The notes below the pieces were generated by a model. It made no database searches and had not been told where the DNA came from. It saw nothing but the letters and a program-made list of their open reading frames with translations. Source: Amycolatopsis antarctica (GTDB lineage Bacteria; Actinomycetota; Actinomycetes; Mycobacteriales; Pseudonocardiaceae). Taken from it: a stretch of DNA of 64,000 nt. The DNA lies in the NCBI RefSeq assembly GCF_002262875.1, contig NZ_NKYE01000012.1, positions 142,975-206,974 of the forward strand, read 5' to 3'. This document shows, piece after piece, positions 35,688 to 42,983 of the stretch (its first letter is position 1; every line of letters begins with the position of its first letter). A program made the position numbers and the translations under genes.

Positions 35688-37331
35688 TCACATGCTGGAC
35701 GCCTGGCCAAGCTCTGAGCGCAGTACCTTGCCCGTCGCGTTGCGCGGCAGCTCGTCCAGGAAGGCCACATCGCGGGGCACCTTGAAGCGGGCCAGGTGCG
35801 TGCGCACGTGCTCCCGGACGGCGTCGGCGTCCAGCGAGGAACCCGCCACCAGCACGACGTAGGCCTTCAGCCGCTGGCCGAACTCATCGTCCGGCACGCC
35901 CAGCACGGCCGCCTCGACGACCTGCTCGTGTTCCACCAGCAGGTTCTCCACCTCGACCGGGAAGACGTTCTCGCCGCCGGAGACGATCATCTCGTCGTCG
36001 CGGCCGTCGATGAACAGCAGCCCCTCGGCGTCGAAGTGGCCGACATCGCCGCTGGAGAGCAGGCCGTCGATCATCTCCTTGTTGCGCCCGTCGGTGTACC
36101 CGCCGAAGCTCAGCCCGCTGCCGACGAACACGCGGCCGGTGACTCCGGGCTCGCGGATCGGCCGGTCCTTCTCGTCGTAGAGCACGACGGTGCAGCCCAC
36201 CGGTGGCCTGCCGACGGTGCCGGGAGCACGTCGCCAGTCCTGCGGGGTCGCCACCGTGGCAACCGCGACCTCGGTGGAGCCGTACAGGTTGTGCACCACG
36301 TCGCCGAACACCTCGGTGGCACGGTTGCCCAGGTCGGGGGACAAGGCCGAACCCGCGACGAACACGATGCGCAAGGAGGACGTGTCGTACCGGCCCAGCA
36401 CCTCCGGCCCCAGGTCGACGATCCGCTGCAGCATGGTGGGCACCAGCACCAGTGCCGTACAGCCGTGCTCGGCGACGCCGCGAACGGTGGCCTCCGGGTC
36501 GAACCTGCGGTGCATGACGACGGTGCAGCCGAGCGCGAACGACAGGATGCACTGCGACAGGCCGGTGGCGTGGAAGATCGGCGCGCCCATGAACGTGCAT
36601 TCACCGGCCCGCAGCGGGATGCGATCGAGGAACTGCGCGGAGTCCAGCACCGAGGTCCTTGGGCGCGGGGCGCCCTTCGGCGTGCCGGTGGTGCCGCTGG
36701 TGAGCAGCACGAAACCGCCGGAGCTCGCGGGCGTGGGCACGGGGCGGTCGTCGGTGCTGGCGATCAGTTCCTCCAGCGCCGGGTGCTCCCGGCCGGTCCG
36801 CTCACCCTCGGTCCAGGCCAGGTAGCGCTCGACCTCGCCGGGCACGGCCCCGAGCAGGTCGGTGAACTCCTCGTCGAACACGAGTGCGCGGACGCCTTCC
36901 CGCTTGGCGACGTCGGCGAGCTGCGGCTTGGCGAAGCCGGTGTTCATCAGCAGCATCCGGGCGCCGAGCTTGCCCGCGGCGAGCATGGCCAGCACCAGGC
37001 CGCGGTGGTCCCGGCAGAGCACGGCGATCACCGAGGTGTCGTCGAGGCCACGGGCGGACCAGGCGCGGGCGAGCGCGTTGGAACGGTCGTCGAGCTGCTT
37101 GAACGTCAGCGGTCCGAGGTCGTCGACGATGGCCACCGCGCGTCCGTCCCGGCGGGCGGCGGCCTGCACGGCTCCGGTGAACGGGCCGAAGCGGCGCACC
37201 GCCCGCACGGAGCGGAGACCGTCGTCCAGCCGGGGAAACGGCACCAGTCCGGCCTGCCACATGATCTCGATGCTGCGGGCGGTCTCGCCCACCTTCCTCG
37301 CCAACCCGGACACGATGGGCAGGGACCTCAT
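35688..37331 (-). CDS. Acyl-CoA synthetase (AMP-binding, FadD-like)
   Basis: A 547-residue ANL-superfamily ligase. The P-loop is VLLTSGTTGTPKGAPR, then YGSTEVAVATVA, the GDVGHFDAEGLLFIDGR hinge, and the catalytic lysine in RNATGKVLRSEL near the C-terminus. It activates a carboxylic acid to its CoA thioester by way of an acyl-adenylate; chain length is not predictable. The start MRSLPIVSGLARKVGE is chosen over one 13 codons upstream. Monocistronic. Confidence 0.92.
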   Translation of the reverse strand: MRSLPIVSGLARKVGETARSIEIMWQAGLVPFPRLDDGLRSVRAVRRFGPFTGAVQAAARRDGRAVAIVDDLGPLTFKQLDDRSNALARAWSARGLDDTSVIAVLCRDHRGLVLAMLAAGKLGARMLLMNTGFAKPQLADVAKREGVRALVFDEEFTDLLGAVPGEVERYLAWTEGERTGREHPALEELIASTDDRPVPTPASSGGFVLLTSGTTGTPKGAPRPRTSVLDSAQFLDRIPLRAGECTFMGAPIFHATGLSQCILSFALGCTVVMHRRFDPEATVRGVAEHGCTALVLVPTMLQRIVDLGPEVLGRYDTSSLRIVFVAGSALSPDLGNRATEVFGDVVHNLYGSTEVAVATVATPQDWRRAPGTVGRPPVGCTVVLYDEKDRPIREPGVTGRVFVGSGLSFGGYTDGRNKEMIDGLLSSGDVGHFDAEGLLFIDGRDDEMIVSGGENVFPVEVENLLVEHEQVVEAAVLGVPDDEFGQRLKAYVVLVAGSSLDADAVREHVRTHLARFKVPRDVAFLDELPRNATGKVLRSELGQASSM

Positions 37332-37498
37332 GGGGCACCTTTCGTCGCTGCGGCGGCCGTCGACGCGCACCCGGCGGCATACCTACCGACGAGTAAACAC
37401 TGCGCCGACAGTACCGAGGGCGCTGCCGGACCGCACCCCTGCCGTCACCCCTGCCGTCGTCCGGAAGTCTGTCGGAGGTACCCGCCAGAATCAGCGGT

Positions 37499-39187
37499 GT
37501 GCACATCATCGCGGCGCGGGAGTCCGACGGCGGGTACTCGCTGGCCGAGCCCGGTTCGCCGGCCGCCGCGCTGTCCGCGGACGAGTTCGTGGGGCGCGTG
37601 CGGGACCTGGAGGCCGCCCACCGTCCGCGCTGGGTGTTCCCGGCCGTCGATTCGCTCTACCCGGAACTGCTGGCGGCAGGGGTGCGCGTCGAGCGCTGTC
37701 ACGACCTGGCGCTGGCCGAGGGACTGCTGCGGGCCGCCGGGGGCGAGACCGGGCCGAAGGACCTGGCGACGGCGTACGCCAGGGTGCGCGGTCTCGACCC
37801 GCCACCGGTGCCCGGCGGGTCGCGGCCCGAGCCCGGCGAGCAGCCCGCGCTGTTCGAGACGGCGGGCTCAGGGCTGCCCGACGGGGTCGGCGTCGCCGAG
37901 GCCGCGGCCGCCGTGCTCGCCGCGCAGACCGAGGCGCTGCGCAGCGGCCCGCACCCGGAACGGATGCGGCTGCTCCTCGCCGCCGAGTCGGCCAGCGCGC
38001 TCGCCGCCGGCGAGATGTCACACGACGGCCTGCCGTGGCGGGCCGGAGAACACCGCGCACTGCTGACCGGCTTGCTCGGGCCGAGGGTCGCCGCGGGCCA
38101 GCGGCCACGCGCACTGGCCGCACTGGCGGGGCGGATCAGCACCGCGTTCGGCGGCAGGCAGGTCAACCCGGACGCTCCGGGGAGCGTGCTCAAGGCGTTC
38201 GCCCGTGACGGCGTCGAGTTGGCGTCCACCCGGGCATGGGTGCTGCGCGAGGTCGACCACCCGGCCGTGCGACCGTTGCTGGAGTACAAGGAACTCGCCC
38301 GGCTGCACTCGGCGCACGGCTGGGCGTGGCTGGACGAGTGGGTCCACGGCGACCGGTTCCGTCCGGTGTACGTCGTGGGCGGTGTGGTGTCCGGCCGCTG
38401 GGCGAGCCGCGGCGGCGCGGCGCTGCAGATCCCGAGAACGCTGCGGGTGTGCGTGCGCGCGGATCCCGGCTGGCGGCTCGTGGTCGCCGACGCCGCACAG
38501 TTGGAGCCGCGAGTGCTGGCCGCGCTCTCCGGCGACCGCCGGCTGGCCGAGGTGTCCGGTTCGGCCGACCTCTACGACAGTCTCGCGGAAGCGATGTTCG
38601 GCACCGCGGCGCCGCCGCCGGGCGACGGCCGCAGCAACCGCGACCGCGCCAAGATCGGCATGCTCTCGGCCATGTACGGCGGCACGGCCGGGGAGGCGGC
38701 GTCCCTGCTCGCCTTGCTGCGCCGTCGTTTCCCGGATGCGGTGTCCTATGTGGAGCATGCGGCGCAGGCGGGGGAACGCGGCGAGCGGGTGGTCTCGCGG
38801 CTGGGGCGCACCTCGCCGGATCCGTCCGCGGACTGGCGTGCGCTCACCGGTGGCGCGGACGAGGACGCGGCCGTACAGGGGCGCGCCCGGCAGGCCGCAC
38901 GCGGCTGGGGCCGGTTCACCCGCAACTTCGTCGTGCAGGCGACCGCGGCGGACTGGACGGCGGTTCTGCTGGCCACCTTGCGGCCACGGCTGCCCTCCCC
39001 CGCGCACCTCGTCTTCTTCCAGCACGACGAGGTGATCGTGCACGCACCCGCGGAACTCGCCGAACAGGTCGCCGGACTGATCGAGGCCGCGGTGGCCGAG
39101 GTGGCGGCTCTGGTGTTCGGCCCGGCCTGCCCGGTACGGTTCCCGATGCACATCGCGTCCGTCGACCGGTACGCCGACGCGAAGTAG
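37499..39187 (+). CDS. DNA polymerase I-like protein (bifunctional 3'-5' exonuclease/DNA polymerase type)
   Basis: A 562-residue family A polymerase of the actinobacterial type distinct from PolA. Motif A reads VADAAQLEPRVLAALS, motif B NRDRAKIGMLSAMYG, motif C FFQHDEVIVH, so the polymerase site is complete. The N-terminal ~170 residues replace the exonuclease and lack its DEDD acidic set, so proofreading is doubtful. No 5' nuclease domain. GTG start. A role in repair is likely but not shown. Confidence 0.87.
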   Translation: MHIIAARESDGGYSLAEPGSPAAALSADEFVGRVRDLEAAHRPRWVFPAVDSLYPELLAAGVRVERCHDLALAEGLLRAAGGETGPKDLATAYARVRGLDPPPVPGGSRPEPGEQPALFETAGSGLPDGVGVAEAAAAVLAAQTEALRSGPHPERMRLLLAAESASALAAGEMSHDGLPWRAGEHRALLTGLLGPRVAAGQRPRALAALAGRISTAFGGRQVNPDAPGSVLKAFARDGVELASTRAWVLREVDHPAVRPLLEYKELARLHSAHGWAWLDEWVHGDRFRPVYVVGGVVSGRWASRGGAALQIPRTLRVCVRADPGWRLVVADAAQLEPRVLAALSGDRRLAEVSGSADLYDSLAEAMFGTAAPPPGDGRSNRDRAKIGMLSAMYGGTAGEAASLLALLRRRFPDAVSYVEHAAQAGERGERVVSRLGRTSPDPSADWRALTGGADEDAAVQGRARQAARGWGRFTRNFVVQATAADWTAVLLATLRPRLPSPAHLVFFQHDEVIVHAPAELAEQVAGLIEAAVAEVAALVFGPACPVRFPMHIASVDRYADAK

Positions 39188-39662
39188 CGATACGCGATTC
39201 CCGGCAAGATCGCAAGGAATTGTTTCGGGCAGAAAAGATCGATTTTTCATGACGTGATGACGACGAATACGATATCGATCGCACGAACCGGACCGCATAG
39301 CACACCGACCCCGGCCGTCGAGGCGGAACCTCACCGATCGCCCTCGCACCAACGGGATCGAGAGCGATCCGTTACGCGGCGAAGTCAGAATCGAGAAAGA
39401 AGCCACGGGTCCATTCGGATCAACGTGTTCGCCCGGAGAGTCGGCGATCATTTGCCGGAAGAACAGGCGAGCGGGAACGCCCTCCGGACAACACCGTCAC
39501 GGATTCCGGGTGTCGCGACTTCTCGTTGACACCGGGGGGCCCTTGGGAAACAATCTGCGACGGGTCGGCAATTCTCACCGACCCCGTACGCCCATTCGGA
39601 CTATTCCTGTCCTCGAATGGCGCTGCCTGCGTTCGGTACCCGTTCTCGAAAGGTGGCTGAAG
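39188..39662. other. Intergenic region, no supported gene
   Basis: About 475 bp between the polymerase and the YqcI-cupin gene, less GC-rich than its surroundings. A 91-codon frame at 39254 has no ribosome site and coding-unlike composition. Near the right end CCTGTCCTCGAATGGCGCTG and CCCGTTCTCGAAAGGTGGCT are an imperfect duplication that includes the ribosome site of the next gene. Confidence 0.5.
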
Positions 39663-39728
39663 TTGCCTCCGTCCATTGACGCTGCTCCGACCGAGTTGCC
39701 TCCGTCGATCGACGCCGCTCCCACGGCC
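39663..39728. repeat. 33-bp tandem repeat at gene start
   Basis: Two 33-bp copies (39663-39695 and 39696-39728) encoding LPPSIDAAPTE and LPPSIDAAPTA. Each begins with TTG, so the duplication also doubled the possible start codon. Confidence 0.85.
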
Positions 39729-40841
39729 GTACTCGCGTCCCCAGGGGACTCACGGACCGCCGAGTGGGAAAGCCGGGCCGTCCGGTTGTTCGAGCAGCGA
39801 ATGCTCGACAAGAATGCTCCGTTCCCGTGCATTTTCGGCGTGGACGCCGTCAAGCGCCGCACACTGCGCTACTGTTTCGCGCCCGCCGGGCCGAAGCGGG
39901 TGGCCGCACTCGCGGAGGCGCTACGGGAGTTCGCGGGCCAGTGCGTCGAACTGGGCCGCCGGACCTCGCTGGTGGCGTTCTTCGAAACGGACCCGGAGCA
40001 CCGGGATCTGGCCACCCAGGAACGCGAGTTCTGGGCGCTGCTGGCGGCGCTGGCCGAGGACGACGAGGAGCCGTGGCCCACCGGGATCTCCACCGACACC
40101 GAGAGCGCCACCTGGGAATTCTCCTTCGCCGGGGTGCCGTTCTTCGTCGTCGCGAACACCGAGTTCCACCAGGCACGGCGCAGCCGCTACTTCGAGTACT
40201 TCACCGTGACCTTCCAGCCCCGCTTCGTCTTCGACGACCTCGCCGAGGAGAGCGTCGCGGGCCGCAACGCCCGCAAGGTGATCCGCGAACGGTTGCGCGC
40301 CTACGACGACGTCGCCCCGCACGCCTCGCTCGGCAGCTTCGGCGGCGAGAGCAACCGCGAGTGGGTGCAGTACTTCCTGCCGGACGACGAGAGCGTCGTC
40401 CCCCAGCTCACCCGCTGCCCCATCAACCACACGAAGCCCGAGAGGAACGCCATGAGCGGCCCGCGGATCAGCACCAACTCCCCCATCCAGGTCGCCCCGG
40501 CGCTGCGTGAGCTGATGCCCGAACAGGGCAGCGTCGAACTCCAGCACGACCAGCCGGGCAAGACCTTCACCTGGCACCGGCACAGCCTCGACGAGCAGCT
40601 CCACGTGCTGGAGGGCGGCATGACGCTGTTCTGGGTCGACGCCGACAACGGCTACCACGAGCAGCGGGTCACCGAGGGTGCCCGGATCGACCTGCCCGCC
40701 GGCACCGTGCACGGCTCCACCGCGGGAGCCGCCGGATGCCACTACGTCATCAAGCCGGAGGGTGGCCGCACGGCCGTGACAGAGTTCCTCCAGGAAGCGC
40801 AGTGGCCGCACCCGCCGGTCTCGGCCGAGGCCGCCAGGTAA
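39663..40841 (+). CDS. YqcI/YcgG family protein fused to a cupin domain
   Basis: 392 residues. The N-terminal part (residues ~35-255) is a YqcI/YcgG-family domain (APFPCIFGVDAVKRRTLRYCF, quoted by PFPCIFGVDA; later EFHQARRSRYFEYFTVTFQP). The C-terminal 130 residues form a cupin with metal histidines in FTWHRHSLDEQLHVLEGGM and PAGTVHGS. No stop separates the domains, but an ATG at 40452 preceded by GAGAGGAAC could start the cupin alone. The start is taken as TTG at 39663 after GAAAGGTGG; it may lie in the second repeat. Function of both domains here is unknown. Confidence 0.75.
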   Translation: MPPSIDAAPTELPPSIDAAPTAVLASPGDSRTAEWESRAVRLFEQRMLDKNAPFPCIFGVDAVKRRTLRYCFAPAGPKRVAALAEALREFAGQCVELGRRTSLVAFFETDPEHRDLATQEREFWALLAALAEDDEEPWPTGISTDTESATWEFSFAGVPFFVVANTEFHQARRSRYFEYFTVTFQPRFVFDDLAEESVAGRNARKVIRERLRAYDDVAPHASLGSFGGESNREWVQYFLPDDESVVPQLTRCPINHTKPERNAMSGPRISTNSPIQVAPALRELMPEQGSVELQHDQPGKTFTWHRHSLDEQLHVLEGGMTLFWVDADNGYHEQRVTEGARIDLPAGTVHGSTAGAAGCHYVIKPEGGRTAVTEFLQEAQWPHPPVSAEAAR

Positions 40842-40860
40842 TCCCGAACGCGACGAATCC

Positions 40861-40893
40861 GCCGCTGCCCACGGCCCGGCCGTGGGCAGCGGC
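40861..40893. terminator. Hairpin terminator after YqcI-cupin gene
   Basis: Perfect 15-bp stem GCCGCTGCCCACGGC / GCCGTGGGCAGCGGC around CCG, 20 bp past the stop and 24 bp before the permease start. Confidence 0.85.
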
Positions 40894-40916
40894 CTCATGA
40901 CGGAAGGCCCCACCGC

Positions 40917-42215
40917 ATGTCCGACGCCCCCGCCCCCCAGGTGCAGGATCTCGACCGGCACCTCACGCTCGTGCCCGCGGCCGCGCTGGCCGTGACGACC
41001 GTGATCGGCGGCGGAGCGCTGGTGCTGCCCGGCGCGGCGCTGCGCCAGGCCGGATCCAACGCACTGCTGGGCTGGATCCTCGCCGCCCTGATCACCATTC
41101 CGCTGATCGCCGTTTTCGCCAGGCTCGGCTCCCGGTACCCGTCGGCTGGCGGGGTCGCCGGTTTCGTGCAGGCCGCGTTCGGCAGGCACAGCGCCGCCGG
41201 GGTCGAGGTCGTGCTGATCGGCACCTTCGGCCTCGGCATGCCCGCCATCGCGCTGAGCGGCGGCGGGTACCTGGTTGCCGTGTTCGGCTGGTCCCCTTCG
41301 TACGCCTGGATCGGGGCGCTGATCCTGCTCGCACTGGCCACCACGATGCTGCTCAGCGGCGGCCGGGTCTCGTCGAAGGTGCAGACGGTGCTCGCCGCCG
41401 CGCTCACCATCGGCCTCGCGGTCGCCGGGATCGTCGGCCTGAGCGGACCGACGGCGGACTTCACCCTCCCCGCGCTGACCGGAGGCACCTGGGAGCAGGC
41501 GCTGAGCGTCGTCGGCATCGTGTTCTTCGCGTTCACCGGCTGGGAGATCATCGCCTTCACGACCGCGGAGTACCGCAACCCGCAACGGGACTTCCCCCGC
41601 GCGGTCGCGATCAGCTACGTGGTCGTGGTGGGCGTGTACGTGCTGATCGCCGCCGGGGTGCAGGCGACGCTCGATCCGAACGACCCGGCGGCGGAGTCCT
41701 CACCGGTGGCGGCCGTCATCCGGGCCGCCGTCTCCCCCACGGCGGCCTCGCTGGTCGCGGTGCTGGGCGTGGTCATCCTCGCCGCGAACCTGATCGGTGC
41801 CATGTGGGGCGCGTCCCGGCTGATCTACTCCAGCGCCTCGCACCGGTTGCTGCCCCGGCAGTTGTCCGTGCTGTCCGGGGCGCAGCGGACGCCGTCCGCC
41901 GCGATCATCGCCACCTCGGCGCTGTTCCTGGTCGTCATCGGGGTGGCGGCGGCGGGGGTGATGAGCCCGCCCACGATGTTCATGGTGGCCGGGCAGAACT
42001 TCTTCCTGCTGTACCTGCTCTCGGCCGTGGTGTTCGTGAAGGTCGCGCAGACCACGGCCGCCCGCGTCGTCGGCGCGGTGGTCGCCGTCGGCCTCACCGC
42101 GGTCGTCGTGGCCGGCTTCCAGCCGCTGACGATCCTCTACGCGGTCGCCCTGTTCGCCGTCGGTTTCCTGCTGTCGGTGCGCGGCGCCAGGCGACTGGCG
42201 GCGCGTTCGGCCTAG
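40917..42215 (+). CDS. APC-superfamily amino acid permease
   Basis: A 432-residue membrane protein with about 12 hydrophobic segments. The first segment has the APC signature TVIGGGALVLPGAALRQAG, and FFAFTGWEIIAFTTAEYRNP is the conserved loop before helix 6. It should import (or exchange) amino acids or amines in the plasma membrane; the substrate cannot be told. GAAGG lies upstream of the ATG. A terminator on each side makes it a single-gene unit. Confidence 0.9.
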   Translation: MSDAPAPQVQDLDRHLTLVPAAALAVTTVIGGGALVLPGAALRQAGSNALLGWILAALITIPLIAVFARLGSRYPSAGGVAGFVQAAFGRHSAAGVEVVLIGTFGLGMPAIALSGGGYLVAVFGWSPSYAWIGALILLALATTMLLSGGRVSSKVQTVLAAALTIGLAVAGIVGLSGPTADFTLPALTGGTWEQALSVVGIVFFAFTGWEIIAFTTAEYRNPQRDFPRAVAISYVVVVGVYVLIAAGVQATLDPNDPAAESSPVAAVIRAAVSPTAASLVAVLGVVILAANLIGAMWGASRLIYSSASHRLLPRQLSVLSGAQRTPSAAIIATSALFLVVIGVAAAGVMSPPTMFMVAGQNFFLLYLLSAVVFVKVAQTTAARVVGAVVAVGLTAVVVAGFQPLTILYAVALFAVGFLLSVRGARRLAARSA

Positions 42216-42238
42216 GACACGTCCGGCAGCACGACGCG

Positions 42239-42278
42239 GGGAAGGGGCGCTCCGGCACACGGCGGAGCGCCCCTTCCC
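42239..42278. terminator. Hairpin terminator after permease gene
   Basis: Perfect 16-bp stem GGGAAGGGGCGCTCCG / CGGAGCGCCCCTTCCC with an eight-base loop, 23 bp past the permease stop. Confidence 0.88.
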
Positions 42279-42313
42279 GCGCCCGGATCAGCCGGGTATG
42301 CCGGCCCCGCCGC

Positions 42314-42346
42314 GTGTAGTGGGCGTATAGCGGCGGTGGGCAGGAT
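42314..42346 (+). promoter_or_regulatory. Candidate SARP operator with -10 element upstream of secreted hydrolase gene
   Basis: GTGTAGTG (42314-42321) and GTATAGCG (42325-42332) are direct repeats spaced exactly 11 bp, one helical turn. Exactly 8 bp after the second comes CAGGAT (42341-42346), a fair -10 hexamer. This is the known architecture of SARP-activated promoters. A SARP gene ends just beyond the controlled gene. Confidence 0.6.
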
Positions 42347-42415
42347 TTCCCCCACAACAGACGTGAATGGGTACCGATCGACATCGGGACCCGAGACGCG
42401 AGGGAGATCCACACG

Positions 42416-42970
42416 ATGCGCACGAAGAACATCGCCAGGGCCGGAACGGTCGCGCTGGCCGTCCTGCTGGCCGGTTCCGCGGGCTCCACCATCGCGACCG
42501 CCGAGATCGCCCCGGCCGCGCCCGCCGTCGAGCAGGCGGGCGACCTCTACAGCGAGGTCACCGCCGCGGACGTCGCCGACCCGGCGCTGGCCGACGAGGG
42601 AACGAACGCCGCGGGCGACGTCGACGCCATGGGCACCGCCGCCGGCGCGATCAAGTGGTTCTCCTCGCGCAAGGGCAGCACCGAGTACCAGGGCTACTGC
42701 GAGCGGGCGGCGCGACTGTCCTGGGACCGCAAGACCCACCACGCCAGCGCCATCGCGCACTGGAACTCCTCCGACGGCGCGAAGCACACCACCGGGACCC
42801 CGCCCAAGGGTGCCTTCGTGTTCTGGAACATCAGCGAGTACGGCCACGTCGGTGTCGCGGACGGCAACGGCGGCTTCTGGGCCACCAGCGTCGGTGGCGC
42901 GATCGGCCACGCCTCCTCGGTGAACTACTTCAACGCCTACCTCGGCTGGAAGCCCGGCAACAGCAACTGA
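42416..42970 (+). CDS. Secreted Cys/His peptidase-like protein (CHAP/NlpC-P60-like)
   Basis: 184 residues with a signal peptide (MRTKNIARAGTVALAVLLAG ... ATA, quoted in part). The mature protein has a putative catalytic Cys in YQGYCERAARLSW and His in EYGHVGVADGNGGFWA, the layout of CHAP/NlpC-P60 amidases that cut peptidoglycan peptides. The third catalytic residue is not certain. Its promoter holds the 11-bp SARP-type repeats, and it converges with a SARP/AfsR regulator gene (13 bp apart). Confidence 0.75.
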   Translation: MRTKNIARAGTVALAVLLAGSAGSTIATAEIAPAAPAVEQAGDLYSEVTAADVADPALADEGTNAAGDVDAMGTAAGAIKWFSSRKGSTEYQGYCERAARLSWDRKTHHASAIAHWNSSDGAKHTTGTPPKGAFVFWNISEYGHVGVADGNGGFWATSVGGAIGHASSVNYFNAYLGWKPGNSN

Positions 42971-42983
42971 TCCATCCGGCCAG

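Noticed and set aside
39254..39529. A 91-codon plus-strand ORF before the YqcI-cupin gene
   Set aside because: No ribosome site, skewed arginine/serine composition and no codon-position GC bias.
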